Shown here piece by piece: positions 8,453 through 16,961 of a stretch of DNA of 64,000 nt. A program made the position numbers and the translations under genes. Source of the stretch: Allobosea sp035944375 (GTDB lineage: Bacteria > Pseudomonadota > Alphaproteobacteria > Rhizobiales > Beijerinckiaceae). The stretch is from NCBI RefSeq assembly GCF_035944375.1, contig NZ_DASZBE010000018.1. One strand, 5' to 3'. Each line of letters opens with the position of its first letter. The first letter of the stretch is position 1. The notes beneath the pieces were generated by a model. That model was not told the DNA's origin. It did no database searches and saw only the letters and a program-made list of their open reading frames with translations.

Positions 8453-9814
8453 GTGAACCTCCGGTCCTCGCCTCCGACGGCCGTCTTCGTCAGCGGATCG
8501 CTGATGCGCCATGTCGCGGTCATGACCGGGACGGGCGCCGTCGGGCTGATGGCGATCTTCGTCGTCGATCTGCTCTCGCTGCTCTACGTCTCCTGGCTAG
8601 GACGGCCGGAGGCGACCGCCGGCGTCGGCTTCGCCACGATCGTCCTCTACCTGATGATCTCGATCAATATCGGGCTGATGATCGCCGTCTCGGCGCTGAC
8701 GGCACGTGCGCTGGGCGCCGGCGACCGGGCCGGAGCGCGGCGCATCGCCGCCTCGACGCTGGTGCTGATGGCGCTGGCGGCGCTGGCGCTGACGGCGATC
8801 GCGCTGCCCGCCCTGCCCTGGCTTCTGCGCCTGCTCGGCGCCCATGACGAATCCTACCGCGTCGCGCTCTCCTTCCTGTGGATCGTGCTGCCCTCGAACG
8901 TCCTGATGGCGCTGGGCATGGGCCTGTCGGGCGTGCTGCGCGCCGTCGGCGATGCGCGACGGGCGATGTTCGTGACGCTGGGAGGCGGCATCGTCACCGC
9001 CGGGCTCGATCCGCTGCTGATCTTCGGCCTCGGGCTCGGGCCGGACGGTGCGGCCATCGCGATCGTCATCGCGCGCGTCGTCATCGTCGCGACCGGGCTG
9101 CATGGGGCGGTGCGGGTCCACGACATGGTCGCGCGGCCGAGCCTGGCGGGCTTGAGACGCGACGGCGCGAGCACCTTCGCCATCGCGGGACCGGCGATCC
9201 TGACCAATCTGTCGAACCCGATCGCCAATGCGGTCTTCGCCAGCATCTTCGCCCGCTTCGGCGACGGCGCGATGGCGGCGCTGGCGATCATGGACCGGCT
9301 CGTGCCGGTGGCCTTCGGCGTGCTGTTTGCGCTGACCGGGGCGGTCGGGCCGATCCTGGCGCAGAACTGGGGCGCCGGGCGCTTCGACCGGATGCGCGCC
9401 GGGTTGACCGCCTCGGTGCAATTCGCGATCGGCTGCGTCGTCGTCGCCGGGGTGGTGCTGGCGCTGGCGCGCGGGCCGATCGCGAGCGCCTTCGGGGCGA
9501 CCGGCCTGACGGCCGAGCTCCTCACCTTCTTCTGCCTCGTCGTCGGGCCGATGTGGGTGTTCGTCGGCCTGCTCTTCGTCGCCAACGCCGCCTTCAACAA
9601 TCTCGGCATGCCGCTGCTCTCGACGCTGTTCAGCTGGGGGCGCGCGACGCTGGGCACGATCCCGCTGGCCTGGCTCGGCGCGCACTATGCCGGGCCGAAG
9701 GGCGCGCTCGTCGGCTCGGCGCTCGGCGCGGTCGCCTTCGGCGTGCTGGCGCTGGTCTTCGCCTATCGCGGAATCGCCCGGCTGGAGCGGCAGGCGGCAG
9801 GCGCCGGCCGCTGA
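8453..9814 (+). CDS. MATE-family multidrug efflux transporter
   Basis: About 453 residues with twelve hydrophobic helices in two homologous halves, typical of MATE (NorM-like) cation antiporters that export drugs or metabolites across the inner membrane. The first half begins MRHVAVMTGTGAVGLMAIF, and the conserved SALTARALGAGDRAGARR loop between helices 2 and 3 is clear. The frame is open far upstream, but that stretch is antisense to ispH and non-membrane in character. GTG 8453, preceded by a GAGG sequence, gives normal family length; ATG 8504 is the alternative. Substrate unknown. It is divergent from ispH. Confidence 0.9.
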   Translation: MNLRSSPPTAVFVSGSLMRHVAVMTGTGAVGLMAIFVVDLLSLLYVSWLGRPEATAGVGFATIVLYLMISINIGLMIAVSALTARALGAGDRAGARRIAASTLVLMALAALALTAIALPALPWLLRLLGAHDESYRVALSFLWIVLPSNVLMALGMGLSGVLRAVGDARRAMFVTLGGGIVTAGLDPLLIFGLGLGPDGAAIAIVIARVVIVATGLHGAVRVHDMVARPSLAGLRRDGASTFAIAGPAILTNLSNPIANAVFASIFARFGDGAMAALAIMDRLVPVAFGVLFALTGAVGPILAQNWGAGRFDRMRAGLTASVQFAIGCVVVAGVVLALARGPIASAFGATGLTAELLTFFCLVVGPMWVFVGLLFVANAAFNNLGMPLLSTLFSWGRATLGTIPLAWLGAHYAGPKGALVGSALGAVAFGVLALVFAYRGIARLERQAAGAGR

Positions 9815-9907
9815 GCGGCGGGGCGCCTCGCTTGCCTCGCCTCCCGACACTGCTATCGTCACAGCCTTTAAGGCGGCGACAGACCGCGCAGCAGCCGGAG
9901 GTGCGCC

Positions 9908-10804
9908 ATGATGAACCTGTTCGAGATGATGCAGCAGGCCCAGAACGGCCAGGCGATGGAAAACCTCGCGCGGCAATACGGGCTGAGCCAGATGCAGACG
10001 CAGGCCGCGATCGAGGCGCTGCTGCCCGCCTTCTCGATGGGCCTGCAGCGGCAGACCCAGGACCCTTATGCCTTCGGCTCGCTGGCGCAGATGATGACCG
10101 CCTCGCCCTTCGGCCGGATCTTCGATGCGAATGGCGACGGCATTCCCGACAATGCCCGCAGCGCCGGCACGGATGTGCTGAGCCAACTCTTCGGCTCGAA
10201 GGAGGTCAGCAACGCGGTGGCGGCGCAGGCGGCCGCGACCAGCGGCGTCGGCCAGGCCGTTCTGAAGCAGATGCTGCCGGTGATTGCCGCGATGGTGATG
10301 GGCGGGCTGACCAAGTCCGCGCAAAGCAACGGGCTCGGCGGCATTCTCGGCCAGTTCTCCGAGATGATGCGTGGCCAGATGCCGGGGATGCAGCCGGCGC
10401 CGCAGCCACAGAGCCCGGCCAACCCGCTCGAAGCGATCCTCGGCAGCCTGTTCGGGAACGCCCAGGCGCCCGCCGGCGGGCAGACCCAGGGCGGCGGGCC
10501 CTTCGGCGGCGGCCAGATGCCGGGCGGGCAGATGGGCATGGACCAGATGGGCGGGATGTTCGGCCAGATCCTGACCGGCATGCTCGGCGGCGCGCAGGCC
10601 CCGCCCGAGCCGGAGCGGCGTGGCGCGCGCCCGACGCCGGAACCCGAACCACAGGACGAGGCACCCTCCAGCACGGGGCCGGGCGCCATCGGCCTCGACG
10701 CGCTCAACCAGATGTTCGAGACCGGGCGCCAGGTGCAGGACAGCCATCAGCAGGCGATGAAGTCGATCTTCGACACGATGTTCGGCGGGCCGGGCCGGCG
10801 CTGA
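9908..10804 (+). CDS. DUF937 domain protein with a Gly/Met/Gln-rich tail
   Basis: A 298-residue protein whose N-terminal half (to about residue 150) matches the DUF937 pattern: helical, with ALLPAFSMGLQRQTQDP, SAGTDVLSQLFGSKE and LKQMLPVIAAMVMGGL. A loop DANGDGIPD (about residues 73-81) has the Dx[DN]xDGxxD form of a calcium-binding EF-hand/dockerin loop. The C-terminal half is low-complexity, rich in Gly, Met, Gln and Pro, and probably disordered, before a final helix. Function is unknown. It has no signal peptide, so it is probably cytoplasmic. It is transcribed alone. Confidence 0.8.
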   Translation: MMNLFEMMQQAQNGQAMENLARQYGLSQMQTQAAIEALLPAFSMGLQRQTQDPYAFGSLAQMMTASPFGRIFDANGDGIPDNARSAGTDVLSQLFGSKEVSNAVAAQAAATSGVGQAVLKQMLPVIAAMVMGGLTKSAQSNGLGGILGQFSEMMRGQMPGMQPAPQPQSPANPLEAILGSLFGNAQAPAGGQTQGGGPFGGGQMPGGQMGMDQMGGMFGQILTGMLGGAQAPPEPERRGARPTPEPEPQDEAPSSTGPGAIGLDALNQMFETGRQVQDSHQQAMKSIFDTMFGGPGRR

Positions 10805-10815
10805 CCGCCGGACAG

Positions 10816-10846
10816 AAAAAAGGGCGGAGGCACGAAGCCTCCGCCC
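10816..10846 (-). terminator. Rho-independent terminator for the DUF1127 gene
   Basis: A perfect GGGCGGAGG / CCTCCGCCC stem (10822-10830 with 10838-10846) has a 7-base loop. Read on the minus strand it is followed by six T (10821-10816). It lies 25 bp after the DUF1127 stop codon; it could also end the DUF937 transcript from the other side, but without a T run. Confidence 0.9.
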
Positions 10847-10870
10847 GCAGGAACGTGCAGCCCCAAGGGG

Positions 10871-11272
10871 TCAGGCGCTGCACGCAACCGAATGAGAGGG
10901 GGCGCCCGACAGGGCGGGCGGCTCGGCCGGGGTTCCCCGCGCCGGAGCGCGGGGCGCCGCGACGGTTTCCGCCTGCCGGAGCGCCGCCTGACGCCGCAGC
11001 GACGCCACGCCATGACGGGCGCTGGAGCGCTCGGCCAGGATCAGCGACGGATCCGACAGCCAGGAGACCGAGAGCGCGCCGTCGAGATCGGAGCGCACGA
11101 GCCCGATGTCCTTGAGCCCGCGCTCGTCGAGCTCGCCCAGGCGCATCACCTCTCGGCGATGGATCAGGGCTTTCACGAGGGCATGCACCGGCTTGAGCGT
11201 GAGGGTCACGACACGCGTAGCACCGGCCGAGACGGACGAGAGCGACTTCGTGGCGAATGTCATGAGCAGCAT
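10871..11272 (-). CDS. DUF1127 domain protein
   Basis: A 133-residue protein whose centre carries the DUF1127 (YjiS-like) motif: REVMRLGELDERGLKDIGLV, a small Arg-rich helical element recurrent in alphaproteobacteria. The C-terminal third is Ala/Arg/Pro-rich and probably disordered. The start at 11272 is fixed by a strong AGGAGG site just upstream on this strand. It is divergent from a LysR regulator of the VtlR/LsrB type. In Brucella, VtlR activates small DUF1127 genes, so control by the neighbour is plausible. DUF1127 proteins have been linked to RNA handling, phosphate and carbon metabolism, but no activity can be assigned here. Confidence 0.82.
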   Translation of the reverse strand: MLLMTFATKSLSSVSAGATRVVTLTLKPVHALVKALIHRREVMRLGELDERGLKDIGLVRSDLDGALSVSWLSDPSLILAERSSARHGVASLRRQAALRQAETVAAPRAPARGTPAEPPALSGAPSHSVACSA

Positions 11273-11440
11273 GACGGCCTCCTGTGGACGGGCGACGGCG
11301 AAAACCACTGTCCTGCCTGGACGCGCCGTTGGCAGAACCGGATGGTGCAAGGAGATTAGCTTTCCGCTGGTCATCAGCCAAACGAATGCTTATGATCCTT
11401 GACAACACGGATATTGATGGACCGACCGCGAGGGTTTTCG

Positions 11441-12322
11441 ATGGCTCATGTGCTCGACGCCGACCAGCTCAAGACCTTCGTGGCGATCGCCGATACCGGC
11501 TCCTTCACCCGTGCGGCCGAGATCGTGTTCAAGACGCAGTCGGCGGTCTCGATGCAGATGAAGCGGCTCGAGGAGCGCGTCGGGCGGCCTCTGTTCGGGC
11601 GTGACGGGCGCCATGCCAAGCTGACCGAGGATGGCGAGCGCCTGCTGGATTATGCGCGGCGGATCGTGCGGCTGAACCTCGAATGCGTCGCGAGCTTCGC
11701 CGATGCCGACCTCAAGGGCCGCATCAGGCTCGGCGTGCCCGACGATTACGCCGACCGCTACCTGCCGGAAATCCTGGCCCGCTTCGCGCGCTCCAACCCG
11801 CGGGCCGAGGTGACGGTGGTCTGCGAGCCGACGCCGATGCTGGCGGAGCGGATCGCTACCGGCGATATCGACCTCGCCATCATCACCCATGTCGAGAGCC
11901 GCGGACAGGGCGAGATCATCCGGATCGAGCCGCTGCTCTGGGTGACCTCGGCCCGGCATGGCGTGCACGAGGAGGACCCGCTGCCGCTGGCGCTGGGGCG
12001 GCCCAACTGCAACTGGCGACAGGCGGCGGTCGACGCGCTGGAAAACAAGGGGCGGCGCTTCCGCGTGCTCTATGCGAGCTGGAACTCGACCGCGGTCGGC
12101 GCCGCCGTCGTCGCGGGGCTCGCGGTGTCGGTCCTGCCTGAGAGCGCCGTCCGGCCAGGGATGCGGATTCTGGGGCCCGGGGAGGGCTTCGCGACGCTGC
12201 CCTCCTGCAAGATCGGGCTGCTGCGCACACGCTTCGACCCCTCAGTCCTGTCCAACGCGCTGGCCGAACACATCATCCAGAGCCTGGACAATCTGGCGAG
12301 CTTCAAGACGGCGGCGGAGTAG
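11441..12322 (+). CDS. LysR-type transcriptional regulator (VtlR/LsrB-like)
   Basis: A 293-residue LysR regulator. The N-terminal winged helix (LDADQLKTFVAIADTGSFTR, then FKTQSAVSMQMKRLEERVG) is followed by the periplasmic-binding-like effector domain starting at LKGRIRLGVPDDYADRYLP. The 'VFKTQSAVSMQM' recognition helix is characteristic of the LsrB/VtlR branch in Rhizobiaceae and Brucella, which governs envelope, redox and small DUF1127 genes. ATG 11441 has a GAGGG site 6 bases upstream. The 168-bp divergent region to the DUF1127 gene should hold its operator. Regulon and effector are inferred only from family and neighbour. Confidence 0.88.
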   Translation: MAHVLDADQLKTFVAIADTGSFTRAAEIVFKTQSAVSMQMKRLEERVGRPLFGRDGRHAKLTEDGERLLDYARRIVRLNLECVASFADADLKGRIRLGVPDDYADRYLPEILARFARSNPRAEVTVVCEPTPMLAERIATGDIDLAIITHVESRGQGEIIRIEPLLWVTSARHGVHEEDPLPLALGRPNCNWRQAAVDALENKGRRFRVLYASWNSTAVGAAVVAGLAVSVLPESAVRPGMRILGPGEGFATLPSCKIGLLRTRFDPSVLSNALAEHIIQSLDNLASFKTAAE

Positions 12323-12336
12323 AATCGAGGGGCGCT

Positions 12337-12510
12337 TCAGTTCAGGCCGGTCATCACCCGAGACGTCAGTTCGCCGACGTTCAAGCCGATCTGAGCGATC
12401 GTGGCGATCGTCGCCACCGTCACCAAACCGGCGATGAACGCATACTCAATGGCTGTGGCACCCCGTTGGTCCCGGCCAAGGTCGGCAAGAAGGGCGACGA
12501 TCCATTTCAT
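12337..12510 (-). CDS. Flp/Fap-type pilin subunit (orphan)
   Basis: A 57-residue gene starting MKWIVALLADLGRDQRGATA. The prepilin signature GATAIEYAFIA is present: cleavage is expected after the Gly (residue 17), with Glu22-Tyr23 as the conserved pair, followed by a hydrophobic helix to about residue 43. This is the class of tiny Flp pilins assembled by the Tad secretion system into adhesive pili. No tad/cpa genes lie in this window, so assembly would depend on a locus elsewhere. It converges on the LysR gene with only 14 bp between. Confidence 0.88.
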   Translation of the reverse strand: MKWIVALLADLGRDQRGATAIEYAFIAGLVTVATIATIAQIGLNVGELTSRVMTGLN

Positions 12511-12602
12511 GGCCCCGGACGCTAGCGGATAATCGCGGCCAATTCGTTAATGCGATCGCTGCAATGCCCGTCAAGGGCCGCTCTCTCGCCCGAAGCCCTT
12601 CG

Positions 12603-14000
12603 TTACAGCCGGAAATCCTCGAAGAGCGGCTCGATCCGCCCGCTCCAGCGGCCGCGGAAGCGCTCCGCCAAGTCTTGCGCCAGGACCCTGTCGGCAGCGA
12701 CCATGGCGTCGAGCGGATCGAGGAAACCCGTCTCGTCAGCCCCGGCCTCGTCTCGCCGTCCGCGGCGGGCGAGCCCGGACCGCGACAGGGCGAGCACATC
12801 GCGCGCGATCTCGCGCAGGCTTCGGCCGGCGACGGTCGCGGCGAGCCCCTGCCGGGGAACCGCATCGCGCAGCCCCTGGCGATCGGACTCGCTCCAGCCC
12901 TTGACGAGATCCCAGGCGGCGTCGAGCGACGCCTGGTCGTAGAGCAGCCCGACCCAGAAGGCAGGCAGCGCGTTCAGCAGTTCCGGCGGGCCGGCATCGG
13001 CGCCGCGCATCTCGAGGAAGCGCTTCAGGCGCGCCTCGGGGAACAGCGTGCCGAGATGATTGGCCCAATCCGAAATCGTCGCCGTCACGCCGGGAAGCTG
13101 GGGCAGGCGTCCCGCCATCAGATCGCGGAAGGAGGCGCCCGCCACGTCGTGATAGGTGTCGCCGCGCTTGACGAAATAAAGCGGCACGTCGAGCGCCCAG
13201 TCGACATAGGCCTCGTAGGACATCGCCTCGTCGAAGGCGAAGGCGAGCATGCCCGAGCGGGCCTTGTCGGTGTCGCGCCAGATTTCCGAGCGCATCGACT
13301 GGAAGCCGTTGAGCTGGCCCTCCGAAAAGGGGGAGGACGCAAACAGGGCCGTGGCCAGCGGCTGCAGGGCCAGCGCCACGCGCAGCTTCCTGACCATGTC
13401 GGCCTCGGTCGCGAAATCGAGGTTCACCTGGACCGTACAGGTGCGGAACATCATGTCGAGGCCGCGCGAGCCGACTTTCGGCATGTAGTCGGCCATGATC
13501 CTGTAGCGGCTCTTCGGCATCATCGGCGTCTGGGCCCGGGTCCAGAGCGGCGAGTGACCGAGCGAGACGAAACCGATGCCGTGCTGCTCGGCGACCGCCT
13601 TGAGATCGTCGAGATGGCCGGCGAGTTCCGCCGCGGTCTGGTGCAGCGTCTCGACCGGGGCGCCCGACAGCTCGAACTGGCCGCCCGGCTCCAGCGAGAT
13701 GGCGCCGCCGCCATCGGGACCGGCGAGACCGATCACATGACCGGCGTCGACGATCGGCTCCCAGCCGAGCTTACCCTGCATCCCCTCCAGCAGGTGGCGG
13801 ATGCCGCCCGCGGCGGGACGTCCCCCGGCGGCCTTGCGCCCCTCATAGGGCACCGGGGAGAGGTCGTCCCGGTAGAACGGGAACTTCTCGTGTTCGGTGC
13901 CGAGCCGGAACGCCGAGGGCGGTTTCTCCCCGGCCGCGATCCAGGACATCAGTTCGGTCTTGGACCCGATCGGGGTCGAATCGGACAGGTCGCGAGCCAT
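12603..14000 (-). CDS. gshA: Glutamate-cysteine ligase (plant/alphaproteobacterial type)
   Basis: First and rate-limiting enzyme of glutathione synthesis: ATP-dependent joining of glutamate and cysteine. The 465-residue protein is of the group found in plants and alphaproteobacteria. Family blocks seen include FRLGTEHEKFPFY, the substrate region SLEPGGQFELSGAP, MFRTCTVQVNLDFATEADM and SPFSEGQLNGFQSMRSEIW. Length is normal and the ATG at 14000 opens MARDLSDSTPI as expected. The next gene upstream encodes a second, YbdK-type, glutamate-cysteine ligase family protein in the same direction. Confidence 0.95.
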   Translation of the reverse strand: MARDLSDSTPIGSKTELMSWIAAGEKPPSAFRLGTEHEKFPFYRDDLSPVPYEGRKAAGGRPAAGGIRHLLEGMQGKLGWEPIVDAGHVIGLAGPDGGGAISLEPGGQFELSGAPVETLHQTAAELAGHLDDLKAVAEQHGIGFVSLGHSPLWTRAQTPMMPKSRYRIMADYMPKVGSRGLDMMFRTCTVQVNLDFATEADMVRKLRVALALQPLATALFASSPFSEGQLNGFQSMRSEIWRDTDKARSGMLAFAFDEAMSYEAYVDWALDVPLYFVKRGDTYHDVAGASFRDLMAGRLPQLPGVTATISDWANHLGTLFPEARLKRFLEMRGADAGPPELLNALPAFWVGLLYDQASLDAAWDLVKGWSESDRQGLRDAVPRQGLAATVAGRSLREIARDVLALSRSGLARRGRRDEAGADETGFLDPLDAMVAADRVLAQDLAERFRGRWSGRIEPLFEDFRL

Positions 14001-14171
14001 GGGTGCTCCGGCAGAACAACAGGACGGCCAGGCTCGCCGCGCCGGTCTGGCAAGGCGGATCTCAGGCTCCGGGTGCGCCAGACATAGGCGAGCCGCGAAC
14101 CCGCGACAACGACCTTACGCCGCGCATTCGCGCGGGGGCGCCGCCCCTCCGGCGCAGGGCTCCCGCCAGCC

Positions 14172-15341
14172 TCAGGCTGCGCCGCGCCCGTCTTCCGTTC
14201 CCCGTCCCCAGCCGGTCCGGTCGAGCCGGGTCTCGGATGCGATCCAGTCGATCACGGCGGCGAGGCCCGCCGCAGGCCCACCGGCGCGGGCGCGTGCCTC
14301 CTCATAGACCGCGAGCTGGACGTCCGCGCTCGTGCCCTGCGCCGCGATCGCGCGGCAGGCTTCCAGTTCGGCGGTACAGCCCAGAGCCTGCGCGTCCTCG
14401 GCGAGGCGCGCGACGAGATCCTCCAGCAGGCTCGGCACGCTGCGCATGCTGCGGCTGGCCTCGTCCACCAGTCCGCCATGGATGCCGTAGCGCTGCGCGC
14501 GCCAGAGATTCTCCGCCGCGATCGCCCGCGAGGCGGCGGTCAGCCCGCGGTTCAGCGCGGGGTTTCGCAGCAGATGGCGAACGAGGCAGCGATAGAGCGC
14601 GGCGATGGCGAGCGTATCGTCGAGACGCGTGCAACTGTCGGCGATCCGCAATTCGAGCGTGGGATGTTTGTCGGACGGGCGAACCGCCCACCAGAGATAG
14701 CTGGCATCCTTGATCGCACCCGCCGCGACCATGGTGTCGACGTAGGCGCGGTAGTCCGCCGGTTCGGCGAAGAGATCAGGCAGCCCCGTCCGCGGCAGTT
14801 CGCCGTAAGCCGCGAGACGATAGCCCATCAGCCCGGTCCGCCTGCCCTGCCAGAAGGGCGAGGAGGTCGAGAGCGCCAGCAGCAGCGGCAGGAACGGCAT
14901 GATGCGGGCCATCAGCCGGATGCGTTCGTCCTCGTCGGCGACCTCGACATGGACATGCAACCCGCAGAGCTGGTTGCGGCTGCCCAGCATCTGCAGATCG
15001 CGCATGAGCGTGTCGTAGCGGGAGGCATCGGTCGCGCGCTGGCGCGACCAGGCGGCGCTGGGATGGGTCCCGCAGGCCAGAAGCAGCATGTCGTGCTCGA
15101 GGGCAAGGCGAGCCAACCCGGTCCGCAGCGTCGTCAGGGCCCGGCGCGCCTGCGCCATGGAGCTGCAGACCGGCGTCGCCACTTCGATCTGGGACTGCAG
15201 CATCTCGCGCTGCACTTCATCCGGAAAGGCCTCGTGAGCCGCCGCGATGAAGGCGGGCGAGACCTTGCGCACGATCCCGCGGCTCGCCGCATCGGACAGA
15301 AAGTACTCTTCCTCGATGCCGAAGCGGCAGCTCGCGTCCAT
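14172..15341 (-). CDS. YbdK-type carboxylate-amine ligase (GCS2 family)
   Basis: A 389-residue member of the glutamate-cysteine ligase 2 family (YbdK), known for weak ATP-dependent glutamate-cysteine ligase activity. The start MDASCRFGIEEEYFLSD has the diagnostic GIEEE(Y/F) motif; further blocks are QSQIEVATPVCSS, NQLCGLHVHVEV and RPSDKHPTLELRIADSCT, which line the active site. The frame runs on upstream, but the family begins here. Its position next to true gshA suggests a back-up or a different amine substrate. Which substrate is used cannot be said from sequence. Confidence 0.9.
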   Translation of the reverse strand: MDASCRFGIEEEYFLSDAASRGIVRKVSPAFIAAAHEAFPDEVQREMLQSQIEVATPVCSSMAQARRALTTLRTGLARLALEHDMLLLACGTHPSAAWSRQRATDASRYDTLMRDLQMLGSRNQLCGLHVHVEVADEDERIRLMARIMPFLPLLLALSTSSPFWQGRRTGLMGYRLAAYGELPRTGLPDLFAEPADYRAYVDTMVAAGAIKDASYLWWAVRPSDKHPTLELRIADSCTRLDDTLAIAALYRCLVRHLLRNPALNRGLTAASRAIAAENLWRAQRYGIHGGLVDEASRSMRSVPSLLEDLVARLAEDAQALGCTAELEACRAIAAQGTSADVQLAVYEEARARAGGPAAGLAAVIDWIASETRLDRTGWGRGTEDGRGAA

Positions 15342-15504
15342 GCTCTCATCCTCGTCGCGCAGGGGGCGCCGCTTGCCGGGCGATCGCCAGCGACGAATCG
15401 CGCGCCCGCCAGCGGCAAGACCGGCGCGCCAGACTGCCCCCGATTGAGTCGAGAATGCGTCCCCCGCTCCGACCGAACGCAGGACGCGGGCGACCGTTCC
15501 GGTA

Positions 15505-16248
15505 TCAGCGCGGCCAATCGCCCCGAATGGCCTGCACCAGCGCGAGCGCGGCGACGGCCGCGGTGTCGGCGCGCAGGATGCGCGGGCCGAGCGAGATCGC
15601 CAGCGTGCCGGGACGCGCCAGGATGCGTTGCCGCTCGCTCTCGTCGAAACCACCCTCGGGGCCGATCAGCACAGCGAGCGGGCCGGGCTTCGCCTGCGCC
15701 AAGGCCGCCACGGGGCTCGCCTGCGCCATCGCCTCGTCGCAGAAGACCAGCAGCCGTTCCGGCTCGAGCGCCTGCAGCGCGGCTTCGAGCGGGCACTCGG
15801 CCCGGATCTCGGGAAGGCTGAGGATGCCGCATTGCTCGGCGGCCTCGACCGCGTTGGCGCGCATGCGGTCGAGATTGAGCCGCGACACCTGCGTCCGGCG
15901 GGTCAGCACGGGCTGGATCACGCCGGCGCCCATCTCGACGGCCTTCTGGGCCATGTAGTCGAGCCGCGCATGTTTCAGCGGGGCGAAGAGATAGTGCAGG
16001 TCCGGCGCCGGCGGCTGCGGCCGGGTCTGCCTGACGAGGGTGAGGCTCGCCTGCTTGCGTCCCTCGACCGTGATCGCGGCCAGCCACTCGCCGTCGCGAC
16101 CGTTGAAGACGAGCACGGTGTCGTCCTGTTTCATGCGCAGGACGGAGAGCAGATAGTTGGCCTGCTCGCGCTCGAGCGGAACGCGGGCACCGTCTGTGAG
16201 CGCAGGCTCCAGAAACAGCCTGTGGCGGGCGAAATCGGGAATCGGCAT
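15505..16248 (-). CDS. rsmE: 16S rRNA (uracil-1498-N3)-methyltransferase RsmE
   Basis: Methylates N3 of U1498 in 16S rRNA with SAM. The 247-residue protein starts MPIPDFARHRLF, with an N-terminal PUA-like barrel (to about 75) and a C-terminal SPOUT knot. Knot motifs are visible: VLIGPEGGFDESE and SLGPRILRADTAAVAALALV, which form the SAM site. ATG 16248 was chosen over an upstream in-frame ATG because the family starts at this point. It is divergent from the small secreted protein that precedes ubiA. Confidence 0.95.
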   Translation of the reverse strand: MPIPDFARHRLFLEPALTDGARVPLEREQANYLLSVLRMKQDDTVLVFNGRDGEWLAAITVEGRKQASLTLVRQTRPQPPAPDLHYLFAPLKHARLDYMAQKAVEMGAGVIQPVLTRRTQVSRLNLDRMRANAVEAAEQCGILSLPEIRAECPLEAALQALEPERLLVFCDEAMAQASPVAALAQAKPGPLAVLIGPEGGFDESERQRILARPGTLAISLGPRILRADTAAVAALALVQAIRGDWPR

Positions 16249-16469
16249 CGGTTCGAGCGCTTTCGTCGCAACAGGCGTCCTGGCCCCTCGCGGCTGCCGA
16301 ACCGGCCGCACCCACGCCAAAACCGCCACATTCGCGGAGTATCGGCACGGTTGCGTGGCGAGGGCCCCGTGCCGGCACGGCGCGCAAAGGACCTTGGCGC
16401 TAACACGGGCTTGCTGTTAAGGAAACCGCGAGGGCTTGTCGCCCGCGCAGGATGTGGAGCGGAAACGAG

Positions 16470-16943
16470 ATGCGGCGCAGGATGGCTTCCGGATTGATCG
16501 CGACCATGGGCCTCGCGGCGGCGGCGCTCATCGATGCCGCGCCCGCCAGCGCGCAGGCCTCGGGCTGCGAGAAGATGCAGACGCTGCTACAGGAGCGCCA
16601 GACGCTCATCACGTCGCTCAACGCCGCGCAGAAATCCAAGCGCAAGCTCACCCCGCAGCAGGCCTGCAGCACGATGACCAAGCTGGTCAGCAACGGCGCG
16701 ACCACGGTCAAGTTCGCGACGGACAACCAGGACTGGTGCCAGATTCCGCCCTCCTTCATCGAGGGCATGAAAGCCGACAACCAGAAGGCGGCGACTGTCC
16801 GCACCCAGGCCTGCAACGCGGTGAAGCAGCAGGCCGAGATGATGCGCCGCGCCCAGCAGCAGGCGCAGGGCTCCGGCAATCCCTTCGCCGGGGGCGACGC
16901 GATCACCGGCGGCGGCATGCGCATTCCGCAGGGCGCGCTCTGA
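16470..16943 (+). CDS. Secreted protein of unknown function
   Basis: About 157 residues with a signal peptide (MRRRMASGLIATMGLAAAAL ... ASAQA). The mature part is rich in Gln, Lys and Ala with four to five cysteines (GCEKM, QQACSTM, DWCQIP, TQACNAV), and ends in a Gly-rich stretch. ATG 16470 is supported by GGAGCGG about 7 bases upstream; ATG 16452 lacks one. The pattern resembles small alphaproteobacterial periplasmic proteins of unknown role found beside ubiA. It ends 18 bp before ubiA and may be co-transcribed with it. Confidence 0.72.
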   Translation: MRRRMASGLIATMGLAAAALIDAAPASAQASGCEKMQTLLQERQTLITSLNAAQKSKRKLTPQQACSTMTKLVSNGATTVKFATDNQDWCQIPPSFIEGMKADNQKAATVRTQACNAVKQQAEMMRRAQQQAQGSGNPFAGGDAITGGGMRIPQGAL

Positions 16944-16961
16944 GCCCGGCCTGCGTTCGCC

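Noticed and set aside
5994..8456. An 820-residue open frame opposite thrB and ispH
   Set aside because: Shadow of high-GC coding DNA: Arg/Gly/Ala-rich with no recognisable domain; both real genes on the other strand have intact catalytic motifs.
11399..11404. TTGACA before the LysR gene as a -35 element
   Set aside because: No acceptable -10 hexamer at 16-18 bp; isolated hexamers are expected by chance.
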